This document shows, one piece after another, positions 7,395-16,573 of a DNA stretch of 64,000 nt. The stretch is from Alphaproteobacteria bacterium (lineage in GTDB: Bacteria; Pseudomonadota; Alphaproteobacteria; Rhodobacterales; Rhodobacteraceae), in assembly GCA_030427405.1 (NCBI GenBank), contig JAUHXK010000013.1, forward strand, positions 54,512 through 118,511, written 5' to 3'. The position numbers and the translations under genes are program-made. The notes beneath the pieces were generated by a model. The model saw nothing but the letters and a program-made list of their open reading frames with translations, was not told the origin of the DNA and searched no databases. Positions within the stretch are counted from its first letter, which is position 1. Every line of letters begins with the position of its first letter.

Positions 7395-10317
7395 GGCCAC
7401 ATCCGCCCCGCGCGTGTTCGCCGCCCCGCCTGGTGTGGATTTCCCGCGCGTTCTGGTCGACGGCCTGCGGGCTCGGTGTGCCGATCAACCGCCCGAGGCG
7501 CTTGCGCGAGTTCAACTGGTGGTCAACACGCGCCGTATGTCCCGCCGTATCCGCGACCTGTTCGACCAGGGACCGCCCTGCCTTTTGCCCCGGATTTCGC
7601 TGCTTACGGACCTGGGCGAACGAACAGACCTTGCGCATGTCCCGCCCGCCATTGCGCCATTGCGCCGAAGGCTGGAGCTGACACAGCTGATCTCGGGCCT
7701 GTTGGACCGCCAGCCGGACCTTGCCGCGCGGTCCTCTGTTTTTGACCTGTCTGACAGCCTGGCCGCGCTGATCGATGAAATGCAGGGCGAGGGCGTGACC
7801 CCTGATGCCATCCAGCAACTGGACATCAGCGACCTGTCGGGCCATTGGGCAAGAACACAGGCGTTCATCGGCATTGCCGACCGTTTCATCAATGCCGGAC
7901 CCGAAGCGATGGACGCCCAGGCCCGGCAGCGCCGCATCGTCGAGACGCTGATTGCAAGCTGGCGCGACGCGCCCCCCGAACATCCGGTCATTTTGGCCGG
8001 GTCGACGGGGTCACGCGGCACCACGCTGATGCTGATGCAGGCCGTTGCGTGCCTTCCGCAGGGGGCCTTGGTTTTGCCCGGGTTTGATTTCGAACAACCC
8101 GATCAGGTCTGGTCTCGTCTGGACAAGGCGTTGTCGGCAGAAGACCATCCGCAATTCCGGTTTCGCAAGCTGATGCACAGCCTGGGAATCGACCCCGATC
8201 AGGTTGAACGCTGGACAGATGACGAGCCGCCATCTCAATCCCGCAACAGACTGATTTCATTGTCTTTGCGACCTGCGCCCATCACCGATTCCTGGATGAA
8301 TGAAGGCCCGGACCTGAAAGAGCTTGGCCCCGCCACCCAGGACTTGACCCTGGTCGAGGCACAATCGCCCCGCACCGAGGCGCTGGCCATCGCCCTGCGT
8401 TTGCGCCGGGCCGTCGAAACCAGCCAGACGGCTGCCCTGATCACTCCGGACCGGATGCTGACACGGCAAGTCAGCGCCGCATTGGATCGATGGAACATCG
8501 TACCGGATGACAGCGCCGGCCTGCCGCTGCAATTATCTCCGCCCGGTCGTTTCCTGCGCCATGCCGCGGGCCTGTTTTCGCGGCGGCTGGATGCCGAGGC
8601 CCTGCTGACCCTGCTGAAGCACCCGCTGTGTCACGGTGTCGGCGACCGCGGAGACCATCTGCGGCACACGCGCGACCTGGAACTGGACATACGGCGATAT
8701 GGTCTGCCTTTCCCCGACCCCGAGGGGCTGAATGCCGCGGCCACGCGCAAGGCGATCCCTGATGCCTGGATGAGGTGGGTTCAGGACCGGTTCTGCGATC
8801 AGCATATCGGTGGGGAACATCCGCTGACCGAATGGGTCCCGCGCCTGCGTCTTCTGGCCGAGGCGATCTCGGCCGGAACCGACGGGTCCGGTGCGGGGAC
8901 GTTGTGGGACAAGAACGCCGGGCAAAAGGCGCTTTCGGTGCTGGAGTCGCTTGAACGCGAAGCCCCGCATGGCGGCTCGATGGATGCCAGCGACTTTGCC
9001 GACTTGCTTGGGGCCCTTCTTGCGGGCGAAGAGGTTCGCGACCGCGACGCGGCGCATCCGGGGATCATGATCTGGGGCACGCTTGAGGCGCGGGTTCAGG
9101 GCGCCGAGCTCTTGATCCTCGGTGGGTTGAACGAAGGCAGCTGGCCCGAGGTCGCCGCGCCCGACCCCTGGTTGAATCGCCAGATGCGCGATCAGGCCGG
9201 CCTGTTGCTGCCGGAACGGCGGATCGGACTGTCGGCCCACGACTATCAGCAGGCCATTGCCGCGCCCGAGGTCTGGCTGACCCGCTCATGTCGGTCCGAT
9301 GATGCGGAAACGGTTCCCTCCAGGTGGCTGAACCGCCTGACCAACCTGTTGCAGGGTCTTCCCGGCCAGGGCGGGCCCGAGGCGGTGCAGGGCATGCGCA
9401 ACCGGGGCAAGACATGGTTGCAATGGGCCGACGCCCTGGAAGACGCCCCGGACCTGGCACCCGCGCACCGGCCTTCGCCCCGACCGCCAGTCTCATCGCG
9501 CCCGCGCGGCCTTTCGGTGACCGAAATCAAGCGGCTGATCCGTGATCCTTATGCCATCTACGCCAAGCATGTCCTGAAGCTCAGGCCTCTGAACCCGCTG
9601 GTGCAGACGCCGGACGCGTTGTTGCGTGGCAATGTTGTTCACGAAATACTCGAAGAGTTCGTGCGCGACAGCGTTCTGGATGCCAGCCTGCTGACGCGTG
9701 AGAATTTCCTGAAACGGGCGGGTGCCATTCTGGATGCACAGGTCGCGTGGCCAACCGCGCGCATCCTGTGGCTGACCCGCCTCGAAGCGATTGCCGACGC
9801 CTTTCTTCGCGCCGAGGTTGCCCGGCATGACGATGGCGGGCCCGTGGCTTTTGAGGCAAAGCTGAACCATGTACTGGCCCCGTTGAATTTCACAATTTCC
9901 GGCCGCGCCGACCGGATCGACAGGACCCGCACCGGAGCGCTGCGCATCATTGACTATAAAACCGGCACCCTTCCGACCGAGGCGGTGCAGGCCAAGTTCG
10001 ACAAGCAATTGCTGGTCGAAGCCGCAATAGCCGAGCAGGGCGGGATCGACGGGCTGGACCCGACGCCTGTTGCCCAGGCCGTGTTCATCGGGGTCGGCGG
10101 TACCTATAAGGAAATGCCCGCCCCCCTAGGAACCGAGCCAACCGATAAGGTCCTGACAGAGCTGAAACAGTTGATTTCCGCTTATTTAGAGCCTGAACAG
10201 GGGTTTTCATCGCGACGAGCGCTGTTTCGGGATGCGGATATTGGCGATTACGATCATCTCGCGCGGTTTGGCGAATGGGACCGGACCAACGCCACCACGC
10301 CCGAGGACCTGACATGA
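7387..10317 (+). CDS. addB: Double-strand break repair protein AddB
   Basis: The frame allows an earlier ATG at 7339, but ATG 7387 gives the usual N-terminus (MFEATSAPRVFAAPPGVDFP) and a 976-residue alphaproteobacterial AddB. The N-terminal part is an inactive helicase-like fold. The C-terminus carries a RecB-type nuclease with HEILEEF and the active-site segment RIIDYKTG near residues 852-859. AddB partners AddA to resect double-strand breaks and load RecA at Chi-like sites. It overlaps addA by ATGA at 10314. No iron-sulfur cysteine cluster is evident at the C-terminus, unlike Bacillus AddB. Confidence 0.95.
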   Translation: MFEATSAPRVFAAPPGVDFPRVLVDGLRARCADQPPEALARVQLVVNTRRMSRRIRDLFDQGPPCLLPRISLLTDLGERTDLAHVPPAIAPLRRRLELTQLISGLLDRQPDLAARSSVFDLSDSLAALIDEMQGEGVTPDAIQQLDISDLSGHWARTQAFIGIADRFINAGPEAMDAQARQRRIVETLIASWRDAPPEHPVILAGSTGSRGTTLMLMQAVACLPQGALVLPGFDFEQPDQVWSRLDKALSAEDHPQFRFRKLMHSLGIDPDQVERWTDDEPPSQSRNRLISLSLRPAPITDSWMNEGPDLKELGPATQDLTLVEAQSPRTEALAIALRLRRAVETSQTAALITPDRMLTRQVSAALDRWNIVPDDSAGLPLQLSPPGRFLRHAAGLFSRRLDAEALLTLLKHPLCHGVGDRGDHLRHTRDLELDIRRYGLPFPDPEGLNAAATRKAIPDAWMRWVQDRFCDQHIGGEHPLTEWVPRLRLLAEAISAGTDGSGAGTLWDKNAGQKALSVLESLEREAPHGGSMDASDFADLLGALLAGEEVRDRDAAHPGIMIWGTLEARVQGAELLILGGLNEGSWPEVAAPDPWLNRQMRDQAGLLLPERRIGLSAHDYQQAIAAPEVWLTRSCRSDDAETVPSRWLNRLTNLLQGLPGQGGPEAVQGMRNRGKTWLQWADALEDAPDLAPAHRPSPRPPVSSRPRGLSVTEIKRLIRDPYAIYAKHVLKLRPLNPLVQTPDALLRGNVVHEILEEFVRDSVLDASLLTRENFLKRAGAILDAQVAWPTARILWLTRLEAIADAFLRAEVARHDDGGPVAFEAKLNHVLAPLNFTISGRADRIDRTRTGALRIIDYKTGTLPTEAVQAKFDKQLLVEAAIAEQGGIDGLDPTPVAQAVFIGVGGTYKEMPAPLGTEPTDKVLTELKQLISAYLEPEQGFSSRRALFRDADIGDYDHLARFGEWDRTNATTPEDLT

Positions 10318-13300
10318 GCGCACGCAACGACGCGACCGAGCGGCAGGTGCAGGCCGCACGCCCCGACGCCTCGACCTGGCTGGCGGCCAATGCGGGGTCC
10401 GGCAAGACGCGGGTTCTGACTGACCGCGTCGCACGCCTGTTGCTGGACGGGGTTCAGCCGCAGCACATCCTGTGCCTGACCTACACCAAGGCTGCAGCCA
10501 GCGAGATGCAGAACCGGCTGTTCAAGCGTTTGGGCGAATGGGCGATGCTGGGGGATGCCGACCTGATGCGGCAACTGACCGATCTGGGCGTGCAGGATGT
10601 CATTGATCCTGACCGGTTGGCCCAGGCGCGCACCTTGTTTGCGCGCGCCATCGAAACGCCGGGTGGCCTCAAGATCCAGACGATCCACTCGTTCTGCGCG
10701 TCGCTGCTGCGCCGGTTTCCGCTTGAGGCCGGGGTCAGCCCCCAATTCGCGGAAATGGAAGACCGCGCTGCGTCCCTGTTGCGCGAAGAGATCGTCGAAG
10801 ACCTGGCCGACGGGCCGCAGTCCGGGCTGATTGCCGACGTGGCCCGGTTTATTACCGATACCGGGTTTGACCGTTTGACCGCAGCGATCACGCAGAAACG
10901 CAACCAGTTCGCGTATCCGCTGGGGTGGGGCGAGCTGCTGGCCCGGTTTGGACTGCCAGAGACGTTTGACGAGGCACAACTGCTGGACCAAGTCTTTCTT
11001 GGCGGCGAGCTTGAGATGATCCGGTCAATGCTGCCTGCGATGATCGAAAGCGGTGGCAACAACGCCAAGGATGCCGCCAAGCTTGGCGCTGTCGGTGCGG
11101 CTGAACTCAGCAGCCTTCCGATACTGGAAAACGTCCTGTTGACCGGCGCTTCCAGCAAAGAGCCGTTCACCGCAAAAACCGACAAATTCCCCACCAAGCC
11201 GCTGCGCGAGGGCGTGCTGGCGGACAGGATGCCCGCCCTGAACGCCCTGATGCTGCGGGTTGAAGCGGCGCGCGAAAACCGGCTGGCGCTGGCGGCGGCA
11301 CGAAAGACAGCCGTGTTGCATCGGTTCGCCGCAATCTTTCTGCCAGAATACGAGCGGCGCAAGCAACGACATGGCTGGCTGGATTTCGATGACCTTATCC
11401 TGCGCGCGCGACAGGTATTGAATGACCCGGCGGTGGCCGAATGGGTGCTGTACCGCCTGGATGGCGGGATTGACCATATTCTTGTGGACGAGGCGCAGGA
11501 TACCAGCCCCGATCAATGGGATGTGATCGAAAAGCTTGCGCAAGAGTTCACCAGCGGGGAAGGGGCCCGGTCGGGGGTTGAGCGCACGATTTTCGTGGTC
11601 GGCGACAAGAAACAGTCGATCTATTCCTTTCAGGGTGCAGACCCGCAGGCTTTTGACCGCATGCAGGCAGAGTTTGGGCGAAAACTGGCGGAATCAGGCT
11701 CTAAACTGTGGGAATCCACGCTGGAACATTCGTTCCGATCCTCAAGCGCGATCCTGTCTTTGGTTGATCATCTGTTCGAAAACCGAACAGATGCCGGGTT
11801 TCACAAGGACGCATTGCACCGCGCGTTCAAAGCCGATCTGCCCGGCCGCGTGGACATTTGGCCCGTGGTCGAAAAGGTCCAGGACGACGATTCCGGCGAC
11901 TGGACCGATCCCGTCGACCGTCCCGGCGCCCGCCATCATACGGTGGTTCTGGCCGAACAGGTTGCCGAAAAGATCAGGGACATGATCGCATCCGGCGAAA
12001 CCCTTCCCGACGACGGTCCAACGACGGGTACATTTGTCCGTCGCAAGGTCCGCCCCGGGGATTTCCTGATCCTGGTTCAGCGCAGGTCGGACCTGTTTGC
12101 CGAGATTATCCGCGCCTGCAAATCCCTGGGCCTGCCCATCGCCGGGGCCGATCGCCTGAAGGTGGGCGCGGAACTTGCGGTCAAGGATCTGGCAGCGCTG
12201 TTGAACTTTCTCGCCACGCCCGAAGACAGTCTGGCGCTGGCGGCGGCGCTGAAATCACCGCTGTTTGGCTGGACCGAGCAACAACTGTTCGACCTGGCCC
12301 ATCGCCGGACCGGAACATTCCTGTGGACCGCATTGCGGGACCGGGCAGAGGAATACCCAGAAACCATGGCGATCGTGGACGACCTGCTGCGCCAGATCGA
12401 CTTTTTGCGGCCCTATGATCTGATCGAACGTATTCTGACGCGCCACGATGGGCGCAGGCGTTTGCTGGGTCGTCTTGGGGCCGAGGCCGAGGACGGGATC
12501 AACGCCCTTTTGTCGCAGGCGCTGGCCTACGAACGAACCGACATCCCCAGCCTGACCGGCTTTCTGGTCTGGATGCAGACGGACGACCTTGAAATCAAAC
12601 GGCAGATGAGCGGCGTGGGGGACATGATCCGCGTCATGACCGTCCATGGGTCGAAGGGGCTGGAATCACCCATCGTCATCCTTCCTGACACTGGCAAGCG
12701 GACCGCAGCCAGAGATGCCGAGATCATGATGGCCGACGGGATGCCTGTGTGGAAGGTGCCGCAAGCCGCGTCGCCCGCGCTGATTGCCCGCGCCCGGCAG
12801 GACGCCAGAACCCGCGAAGAGAATGAGCGCCTCAGGCTGCTGTATGTGGCTCTGACACGGGCGGAAAAGTGGCTGATCGTCGCTGCCGCCGGCGATATCG
12901 GAAAGGATGGCACCAGCTGGTACAGCATGGTCGACGCCGCCATGACCAAAGCCGGGGCGACACTCCTTGACGGGACCGCCATACGAAGGTTGACCCATGG
13001 CGACTGGGACGGTCTTCCCCTTGTCGAGCAGGACCAATCCGCGGTCAGCCTTGAAACCCTGCCCGAGGTTTTCTGGCAACCGGCCAGCGCGCCTGGGCCC
13101 GCGCCCGCAACGCTCAGCCCATCTGAACTTGGCGGGGCCAAGGCATTGCCCGGCGACGCGGGCCTGGACGAAGACGCCGCCAAACTGCGCGGAACCCGGC
13201 TGCACCTGCTGCTGGAACATTTGCCGATGGCAGACCGGGCAGCGTGGTCAGACCTTGGCACCCGCCTGTTGCCGGACATGGCCGACGCCGACCGCCACAG

Positions 13301-13673
13301 CCTTTTGACCGAAGCGACAGCGGTCCTTGAAGCGCCGCATCTGGCGGGCCTGTTTGCACCCGGCACGCTGGCCGAGGTTCCGGTGACGGCGGACCTGCTG
13401 GGGCGCAGGATGCATGGCGTTATCGACCGTCTGATCGTAACCACGACCGAGGTTCAGGCAATCGACTTCAAGTCAAACGCCACGGTCCCCGACACCCCGC
13501 AAGCCTGTCCACTTGGATTGTTGCGGCAGATGGCGGCCTATGAGCACGCGCTTTCGCAGATTTATCCGGATCATCGGATAAAGACCGGCATCCTGTGGAC
13601 GCGCACCGCGCAACTGATGTGGCTGCCACACGATCTTGTGACGGCCTCTTTAAGGGACGCCCACATATCTTGA
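10314..13673 (+). CDS. addA: Double-strand break repair helicase-nuclease AddA
   Basis: From ATG 10314 the product is 1119 residues, a normal AddA. UvrD-type helicase motifs are in order: Walker A ANAGSGKT (25-32), LTYTKAAASEM, QTIHSFCA, DEAQDTSPDQWD, VGDKKQSIYSFQGA, and motifs V/VI (TVHGSKGLE, RLLYVALTRAEKWL). The C-terminal RecB-like nuclease shows GVIDRL and AIDFKSNA (near 1047-1055). AddA unwinds and degrades DNA ends together with AddB, to which it is translationally coupled. Confidence 0.96.
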   Translation: MSARNDATERQVQAARPDASTWLAANAGSGKTRVLTDRVARLLLDGVQPQHILCLTYTKAAASEMQNRLFKRLGEWAMLGDADLMRQLTDLGVQDVIDPDRLAQARTLFARAIETPGGLKIQTIHSFCASLLRRFPLEAGVSPQFAEMEDRAASLLREEIVEDLADGPQSGLIADVARFITDTGFDRLTAAITQKRNQFAYPLGWGELLARFGLPETFDEAQLLDQVFLGGELEMIRSMLPAMIESGGNNAKDAAKLGAVGAAELSSLPILENVLLTGASSKEPFTAKTDKFPTKPLREGVLADRMPALNALMLRVEAARENRLALAAARKTAVLHRFAAIFLPEYERRKQRHGWLDFDDLILRARQVLNDPAVAEWVLYRLDGGIDHILVDEAQDTSPDQWDVIEKLAQEFTSGEGARSGVERTIFVVGDKKQSIYSFQGADPQAFDRMQAEFGRKLAESGSKLWESTLEHSFRSSSAILSLVDHLFENRTDAGFHKDALHRAFKADLPGRVDIWPVVEKVQDDDSGDWTDPVDRPGARHHTVVLAEQVAEKIRDMIASGETLPDDGPTTGTFVRRKVRPGDFLILVQRRSDLFAEIIRACKSLGLPIAGADRLKVGAELAVKDLAALLNFLATPEDSLALAAALKSPLFGWTEQQLFDLAHRRTGTFLWTALRDRAEEYPETMAIVDDLLRQIDFLRPYDLIERILTRHDGRRRLLGRLGAEAEDGINALLSQALAYERTDIPSLTGFLVWMQTDDLEIKRQMSGVGDMIRVMTVHGSKGLESPIVILPDTGKRTAARDAEIMMADGMPVWKVPQAASPALIARARQDARTREENERLRLLYVALTRAEKWLIVAAAGDIGKDGTSWYSMVDAAMTKAGATLLDGTAIRRLTHGDWDGLPLVEQDQSAVSLETLPEVFWQPASAPGPAPATLSPSELGGAKALPGDAGLDEDAAKLRGTRLHLLLEHLPMADRAAWSDLGTRLLPDMADADRHSLLTEATAVLEAPHLAGLFAPGTLAEVPVTADLLGRRMHGVIDRLIVTTTEVQAIDFKSNATVPDTPQACPLGLLRQMAAYEHALSQIYPDHRIKTGILWTRTAQLMWLPHDLVTASLRDAHIS

Positions 13674-13698
13674 CCTCCTCCTGTGCCGCACCTAGGTT
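13670..13698 (+). promoter_or_regulatory. Candidate sigma70-type promoter for trxA
   Basis: TTGACC (13670-13675), a 17-bp spacer and TAGGTT (13693-13698). The -35 box overlaps the addA stop, so trxA can be transcribed independently of the addAB operon. Confidence 0.55.
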
Positions 13699-13733
13699 CT
13701 GTGCCCAAGCATTTCCCATTCAGGAGACAGATC

Positions 13734-14054
13734 ATGTCGACCGTTGCCGTAACTGACGATACCTTTGACGCCGAGGTCAAAAACTCGGACGTCCCCGTCG
13801 TAGTTGATTTCTGGGCCGAGTGGTGTGGCCCGTGTAAGCAGATCGGGCCCGCCCTGGAAGAGCTGGCCACGGAATATGGCGGCAAGATCAAGATTGCCAA
13901 GGTAGACGTGGACAGCAACCCCAACGCGGCGGCCGCGATGGGCGTACGCGGTATTCCCGCGCTGTTCATTTTCAAGGACGGCCAGGTCGTATCCAACCGC
14001 GCAGGCGCAGCCCCCAAAGCGGCGCTGCAAAGCTGGATCGACGAATCCATCTGA
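13734..14054 (+). CDS. trxA: Thioredoxin
   Basis: This 106-residue classical thioredoxin has the active site WAEWCGPCK (Cys31, Cys34), the cis-proline segment GIPALFIF and the KVDVDSN strand. It is a cytoplasmic disulfide reductant for ribonucleotide reductase, PAPS reductase and others. ATG 13734 is preceded by CAGGAGA at good spacing; an upstream in-frame start at 13683 would lie within or before the -10 box and is rejected. A perfect terminator follows. Confidence 0.97.
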   Translation: MSTVAVTDDTFDAEVKNSDVPVVVDFWAEWCGPCKQIGPALEELATEYGGKIKIAKVDVDSNPNAAAAMGVRGIPALFIFKDGQVVSNRAGAAPKAALQSWIDESI

Positions 14055-14075
14055 CCTTGCAGATAACGCAAAAAC

Positions 14076-14103
14076 AAAGGCGCCCCGTTCGGGCGCCTTT
14101 TTT
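14076..14103 (+). terminator. Rho-independent terminator of trxA
   Basis: A 10-bp perfect stem (AAAGGCGCCC / GGGCGCCTTT) with a five-base loop CGTTC is followed directly by a T run, 21 bp after the trxA stop. Confidence 0.9.
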
Positions 14104-14135
14104 GTTGGGCCAACATGTCGGCCCATCCGAAAATG

Positions 14136-14162
14136 AAAAAGCCGCCTGAAAATCAGACGGCC
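14136..14162 (-). terminator. Rho-independent terminator of the DUF1127 gene
   Basis: On the minus strand, GCCGTCTGA and TCAGGCGGC pair over nine positions (one G-U) around a short T loop, followed by TTTTT. It sits 24 bp past the DUF1127 stop. Confidence 0.85.
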
Positions 14163-14185
14163 ATCTCAATCGGTTGTCCTGCGGT

Positions 14186-14380
14186 TCAAAGTTTTTTGAT
14201 ATCCGCGCGGGTCAGGCCGATATCGTCAAGCTGTGCGTCCGAAAGCTCGTACAGAGCTTTGCGTGTCTTGCGCGAGTCGTTCCATTGAACGCCGAAATCG
14301 AAAACACGGATGAATGCGTCCACTACATGCAGGATACTAGCTGCTCCGAGCGGCGCATGAATATTTGCAGTCGTTGCCAT
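14186..14380 (-). CDS. DUF1127 (YjiS-like) small protein
   Basis: This 64-residue protein ends with the DUF1127 signature RKTRKALYELSDAQL followed by DDIGLTRADI. The ATG at 14380 is preceded by AAAGGA on the minus strand; an upstream in-frame start (14434) lacks this. DUF1127 proteins are small, basic and often RNA-linked in alphaproteobacteria (in Rhodobacter some are implicated in RNA turnover and stress). It is monocistronic with its own terminator, transcribed away from hslV. The exact role here is unknown. Confidence 0.85.
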   Translation of the reverse strand: MATTANIHAPLGAASILHVVDAFIRVFDFGVQWNDSRKTRKALYELSDAQLDDIGLTRADIKKL

Positions 14381-14519
14381 TTGCGCATTCCTTTCAACTG
14401 AAACAGCCGACCCATCGTCGGTTGTGCCGTCCATCTAATCCCAATCCCCAAATCTCACAATTGCTGTCCTGGTAACCCCGAAATGCGCTGATTGCATATC
14501 TTTTGTGCGGTTTATGAAC

Positions 14520-14551
14520 CTTGCACCACCGGCGCGCGCGGCCCATATAGG
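14520..14551 (+). promoter_or_regulatory. Candidate heat-shock (sigma32) promoter for hslV
   Basis: CTTGCAC at 14520-14526 and CCCATATAGG at 14542-14551 fit the RpoH pattern (CTTG, then a CYTATNTNNG-like box matched at 9 of 10 positions) with 18 bases after CTTG. It ends 24 bp before the hslV ATG. Heat-shock control of hslV is well known in other bacteria; recognition here is by eye. Confidence 0.55.
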
Positions 14552-14575
14552 ACGCCGAACGAAACGGAGGCTTTC

Positions 14576-15133
14576 ATGGCGGATACCGACTTTCCCGGAT
14601 GGCATGGCACGACGATTATCGGCGTCAAAAAGGGGGGGCAGGTCGTCATTGCCGGTGACGGTCAGGTCAGCCTTGGTCAGACCGTGATCAAGGGAACCGC
14701 GCGCAAGGTTCGCCGTCTTTCCCCCGGCGGGTTCGAGATTGTCGCCGGGTTCGCGGGATCAACCGCGGATGCGTTTACCTTGCTTGAAAGGCTTGAAGCC
14801 AAGCTTGAGGCAACGCCGGGCCAGCTGGCCCGCGCCTCGGTCGAGCTGGCCAAGGACTGGCGCACCGACAAATACCTGCAAAAGCTCGAGGCGATGTTGA
14901 TCGTCACCGATGGCGCGGACCTGTTCGTGATCACCGGCGCAGGTGACGTGCTTGAACCCGAACACAACGTCGCCGCCATCGGGTCGGGCGGGAATTTTGC
15001 GCTGGCTGCGGCGCGGGCCATGATGGACAGCGACAAAAGCGCCGAAGAGGTTGCCCGTCAGTCCATGGCCATCGCTGCCGATATCTGTGTCTATACCAAT
15101 GGCAAGCTGACGGTCGAAACGATCACGGCCTAA
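14576..15133 (+). CDS. hslV: ATP-dependent protease peptidase subunit HslV (ClpQ)
   Basis: From ATG 14576 (ACGGAGG five bases upstream) the product is 185 residues. The mature catalytic N-terminus begins at Thr12 in [20 protein letters not shown] and [13 protein letters not shown] are typical HslV segments. HslV forms the double-ring threonine peptidase that works with the HslU ATPase. Unusually, hslU does not follow directly: a 1.2-kb MFS gene on the opposite strand separates them, and the two stop codons overlap by four bases. Confidence 0.96.
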   Translation: MADTDFPGWHGTTIIGVKKGGQVVIAGDGQVSLGQTVIKGTARKVRRLSPGGFEIVAGFAGSTADAFTLLERLEAKLEATPGQLARASVELAKDWRTDKYLQKLEAMLIVTDGADLFVITGAGDVLEPEHNVAAIGSGGNFALAAARAMMDSDKSAEEVARQSMAIAADICVYTNGKLTVETITA

Positions 15134-16371
15134 TTCAGCAGCGCGGCAATCTCTTTACCCTTCCACCGCCGCTGCATTCCGATCAGACCAAGGATCGCGG
15201 CCAGGATGACGATGTAATACGGCAACCGGATGTCAACGCTCATCAATCCGCCGCCAATCAGGGACATGATACCGCCCGCCAGGCAGAAGACTGCGGTTGT
15301 GACACCCATGACCCAGCCCTGATCTGCCTCGCTGACGGCGGACGAGAACAGCCCCAAAAGCGTCGGATAGGCGATCCCGAACAGGAAATAGAAAAAGAAC
15401 ACTGGCACATAGCTGAAGATGCCGCTGGGGCTGAAGGCAAAGGCCAAACCGCAAATCACCATGGTCACCAACGAGGTCAGGATGATCCGGTGCTTGCTGA
15501 ACCGTTCCTGCGCGGGCCTCACAAGGAAGGTACTGGAAAAGGCCAGGGCAAACCCAATGACCACCATGGCCATGCTGCCGCCGATCACGCCATAGCCAAA
15601 GGCGCTGGTCAGGAAATTGTCGACGAAGACGTAAAACGTCACATTGGCGATCATGAAGAACGCATAGACCGGCAGGATCTTCAGAACCGTCTCATGTTCG
15701 CGCACCGCAACCAGGCTGTCGGTAATATCGCGCGGACGGAAAACAAATGCGGCGCGCTCGGTTCTGGTGTCGTGGAAGAAGAACAGAACCAGCAGAATTG
15801 CGATCAGGACCAGGACAAACGCGCCGTAGAACGGCATTTTCAGGGTCGCATAGCTGCCCAGCAGCGCGGCATCCGACAGAACCGCACCGATGATCGGCCC
15901 CCCGACCAGGCCAAAGCTGACACCGGTCACGATATACCCCATGTTGCGGTCGCGGTCGGCGGCATCGGTGCTGCCGTCGATCATGGCGGCCTGCGCGATG
16001 GGCTGGTTTCCTGCGGTAAATCCGGTGATCGACCGCCCGACGATCAGCAGCATGAGGCTGTTGAGGTACAGGGCCGCGATCGTAATCGCATATCCTGCCA
16101 GCGCCCCGGCCAGGCACACCAGCAAGGCATTCTTGCGCCCGATGGAATCCGAGACCTTCGAGACATAGACGACACCCAGGAACCAGGACAGGAAAAAGCA
16201 CCCGATAACCAGGCCATAATAGAAATGCCGCCGCCCCATCCGCGTGGCGTCCGGCAAAAACCCCGACTTGGTTTCCATGATCAGCGAGTTGATGATCGGA
16301 AAGACCAACCCCTGTCCAATCAGGTCTACAAACACGACGAACAGCAGGGTGATCTTGGCAATCTTGCTCAT
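15130..16371 (-). CDS. MFS transporter, TetA/drug-proton antiporter type
   Basis: This 413-residue protein has about twelve hydrophobic helices. MFS motif A-like [19 protein letters not shown] lies between helices 2 and 3, [17 protein letters not shown] in helix 4, and [14 protein letters not shown] motif C ([15 protein letters not shown]) in helix 5, which marks antiporters of the TetA class. The substrate cannot be told from sequence. It lies between hslV and hslU on the opposite strand, converges on hslV with a 4-nt stop overlap and is divergent from hslU, so it looks inserted into an ancestral hslVU pair. Confidence 0.82.
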   Translation of the reverse strand: MSKIAKITLLFVVFVDLIGQGLVFPIINSLIMETKSGFLPDATRMGRRHFYYGLVIGCFFLSWFLGVVYVSKVSDSIGRKNALLVCLAGALAGYAITIAALYLNSLMLLIVGRSITGFTAGNQPIAQAAMIDGSTDAADRDRNMGYIVTGVSFGLVGGPIIGAVLSDAALLGSYATLKMPFYGAFVLVLIAILLVLFFFHDTRTERAAFVFRPRDITDSLVAVREHETVLKILPVYAFFMIANVTFYVFVDNFLTSAFGYGVIGGSMAMVVIGFALAFSSTFLVRPAQERFSKHRIILTSLVTMVICGLAFAFSPSGIFSYVPVFFFYFLFGIAYPTLLGLFSSAVSEADQGWVMGVTTAVFCLAGGIMSLIGGGLMSVDIRLPYYIVILAAILGLIGMQRRWKGKEIAALLN

Positions 16372-16480
16372 CTGTCGCTCCGGTTGCGTGTGACGGTGCG
16401 GCCACCTTAGCAGAGCGGGGCCAATTCACCTAAGCCACACAGGTGCGATTAGGTTTGCAAAGATTCCGGCGCATTGCTAA

Positions 16481-16502
16481 CCACGGCAGCCAGACGCCGT
16501 GG
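16481..16502 (+). terminator. Stem-loop with T-rich tail upstream of hslU
   Basis: CCACGGC (16481-16487) and GCCGTGG (16496-16502) form a 7-bp perfect stem with an 8-nt loop, followed by a G/T-rich tail ending in TTTTT. It lies in the divergent MFS/hslU gap, where no terminator is needed for either gene. It could stop read-through from hslV or be a leader structure of hslU. Confidence 0.4.
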
Positions 16503-16573
16503 GTTGGTTGTTTTTGTACGCTCCGTGCCTAACTAATCCCGATGAAATGCCAGCCGACCGAAAGGACCACCCC

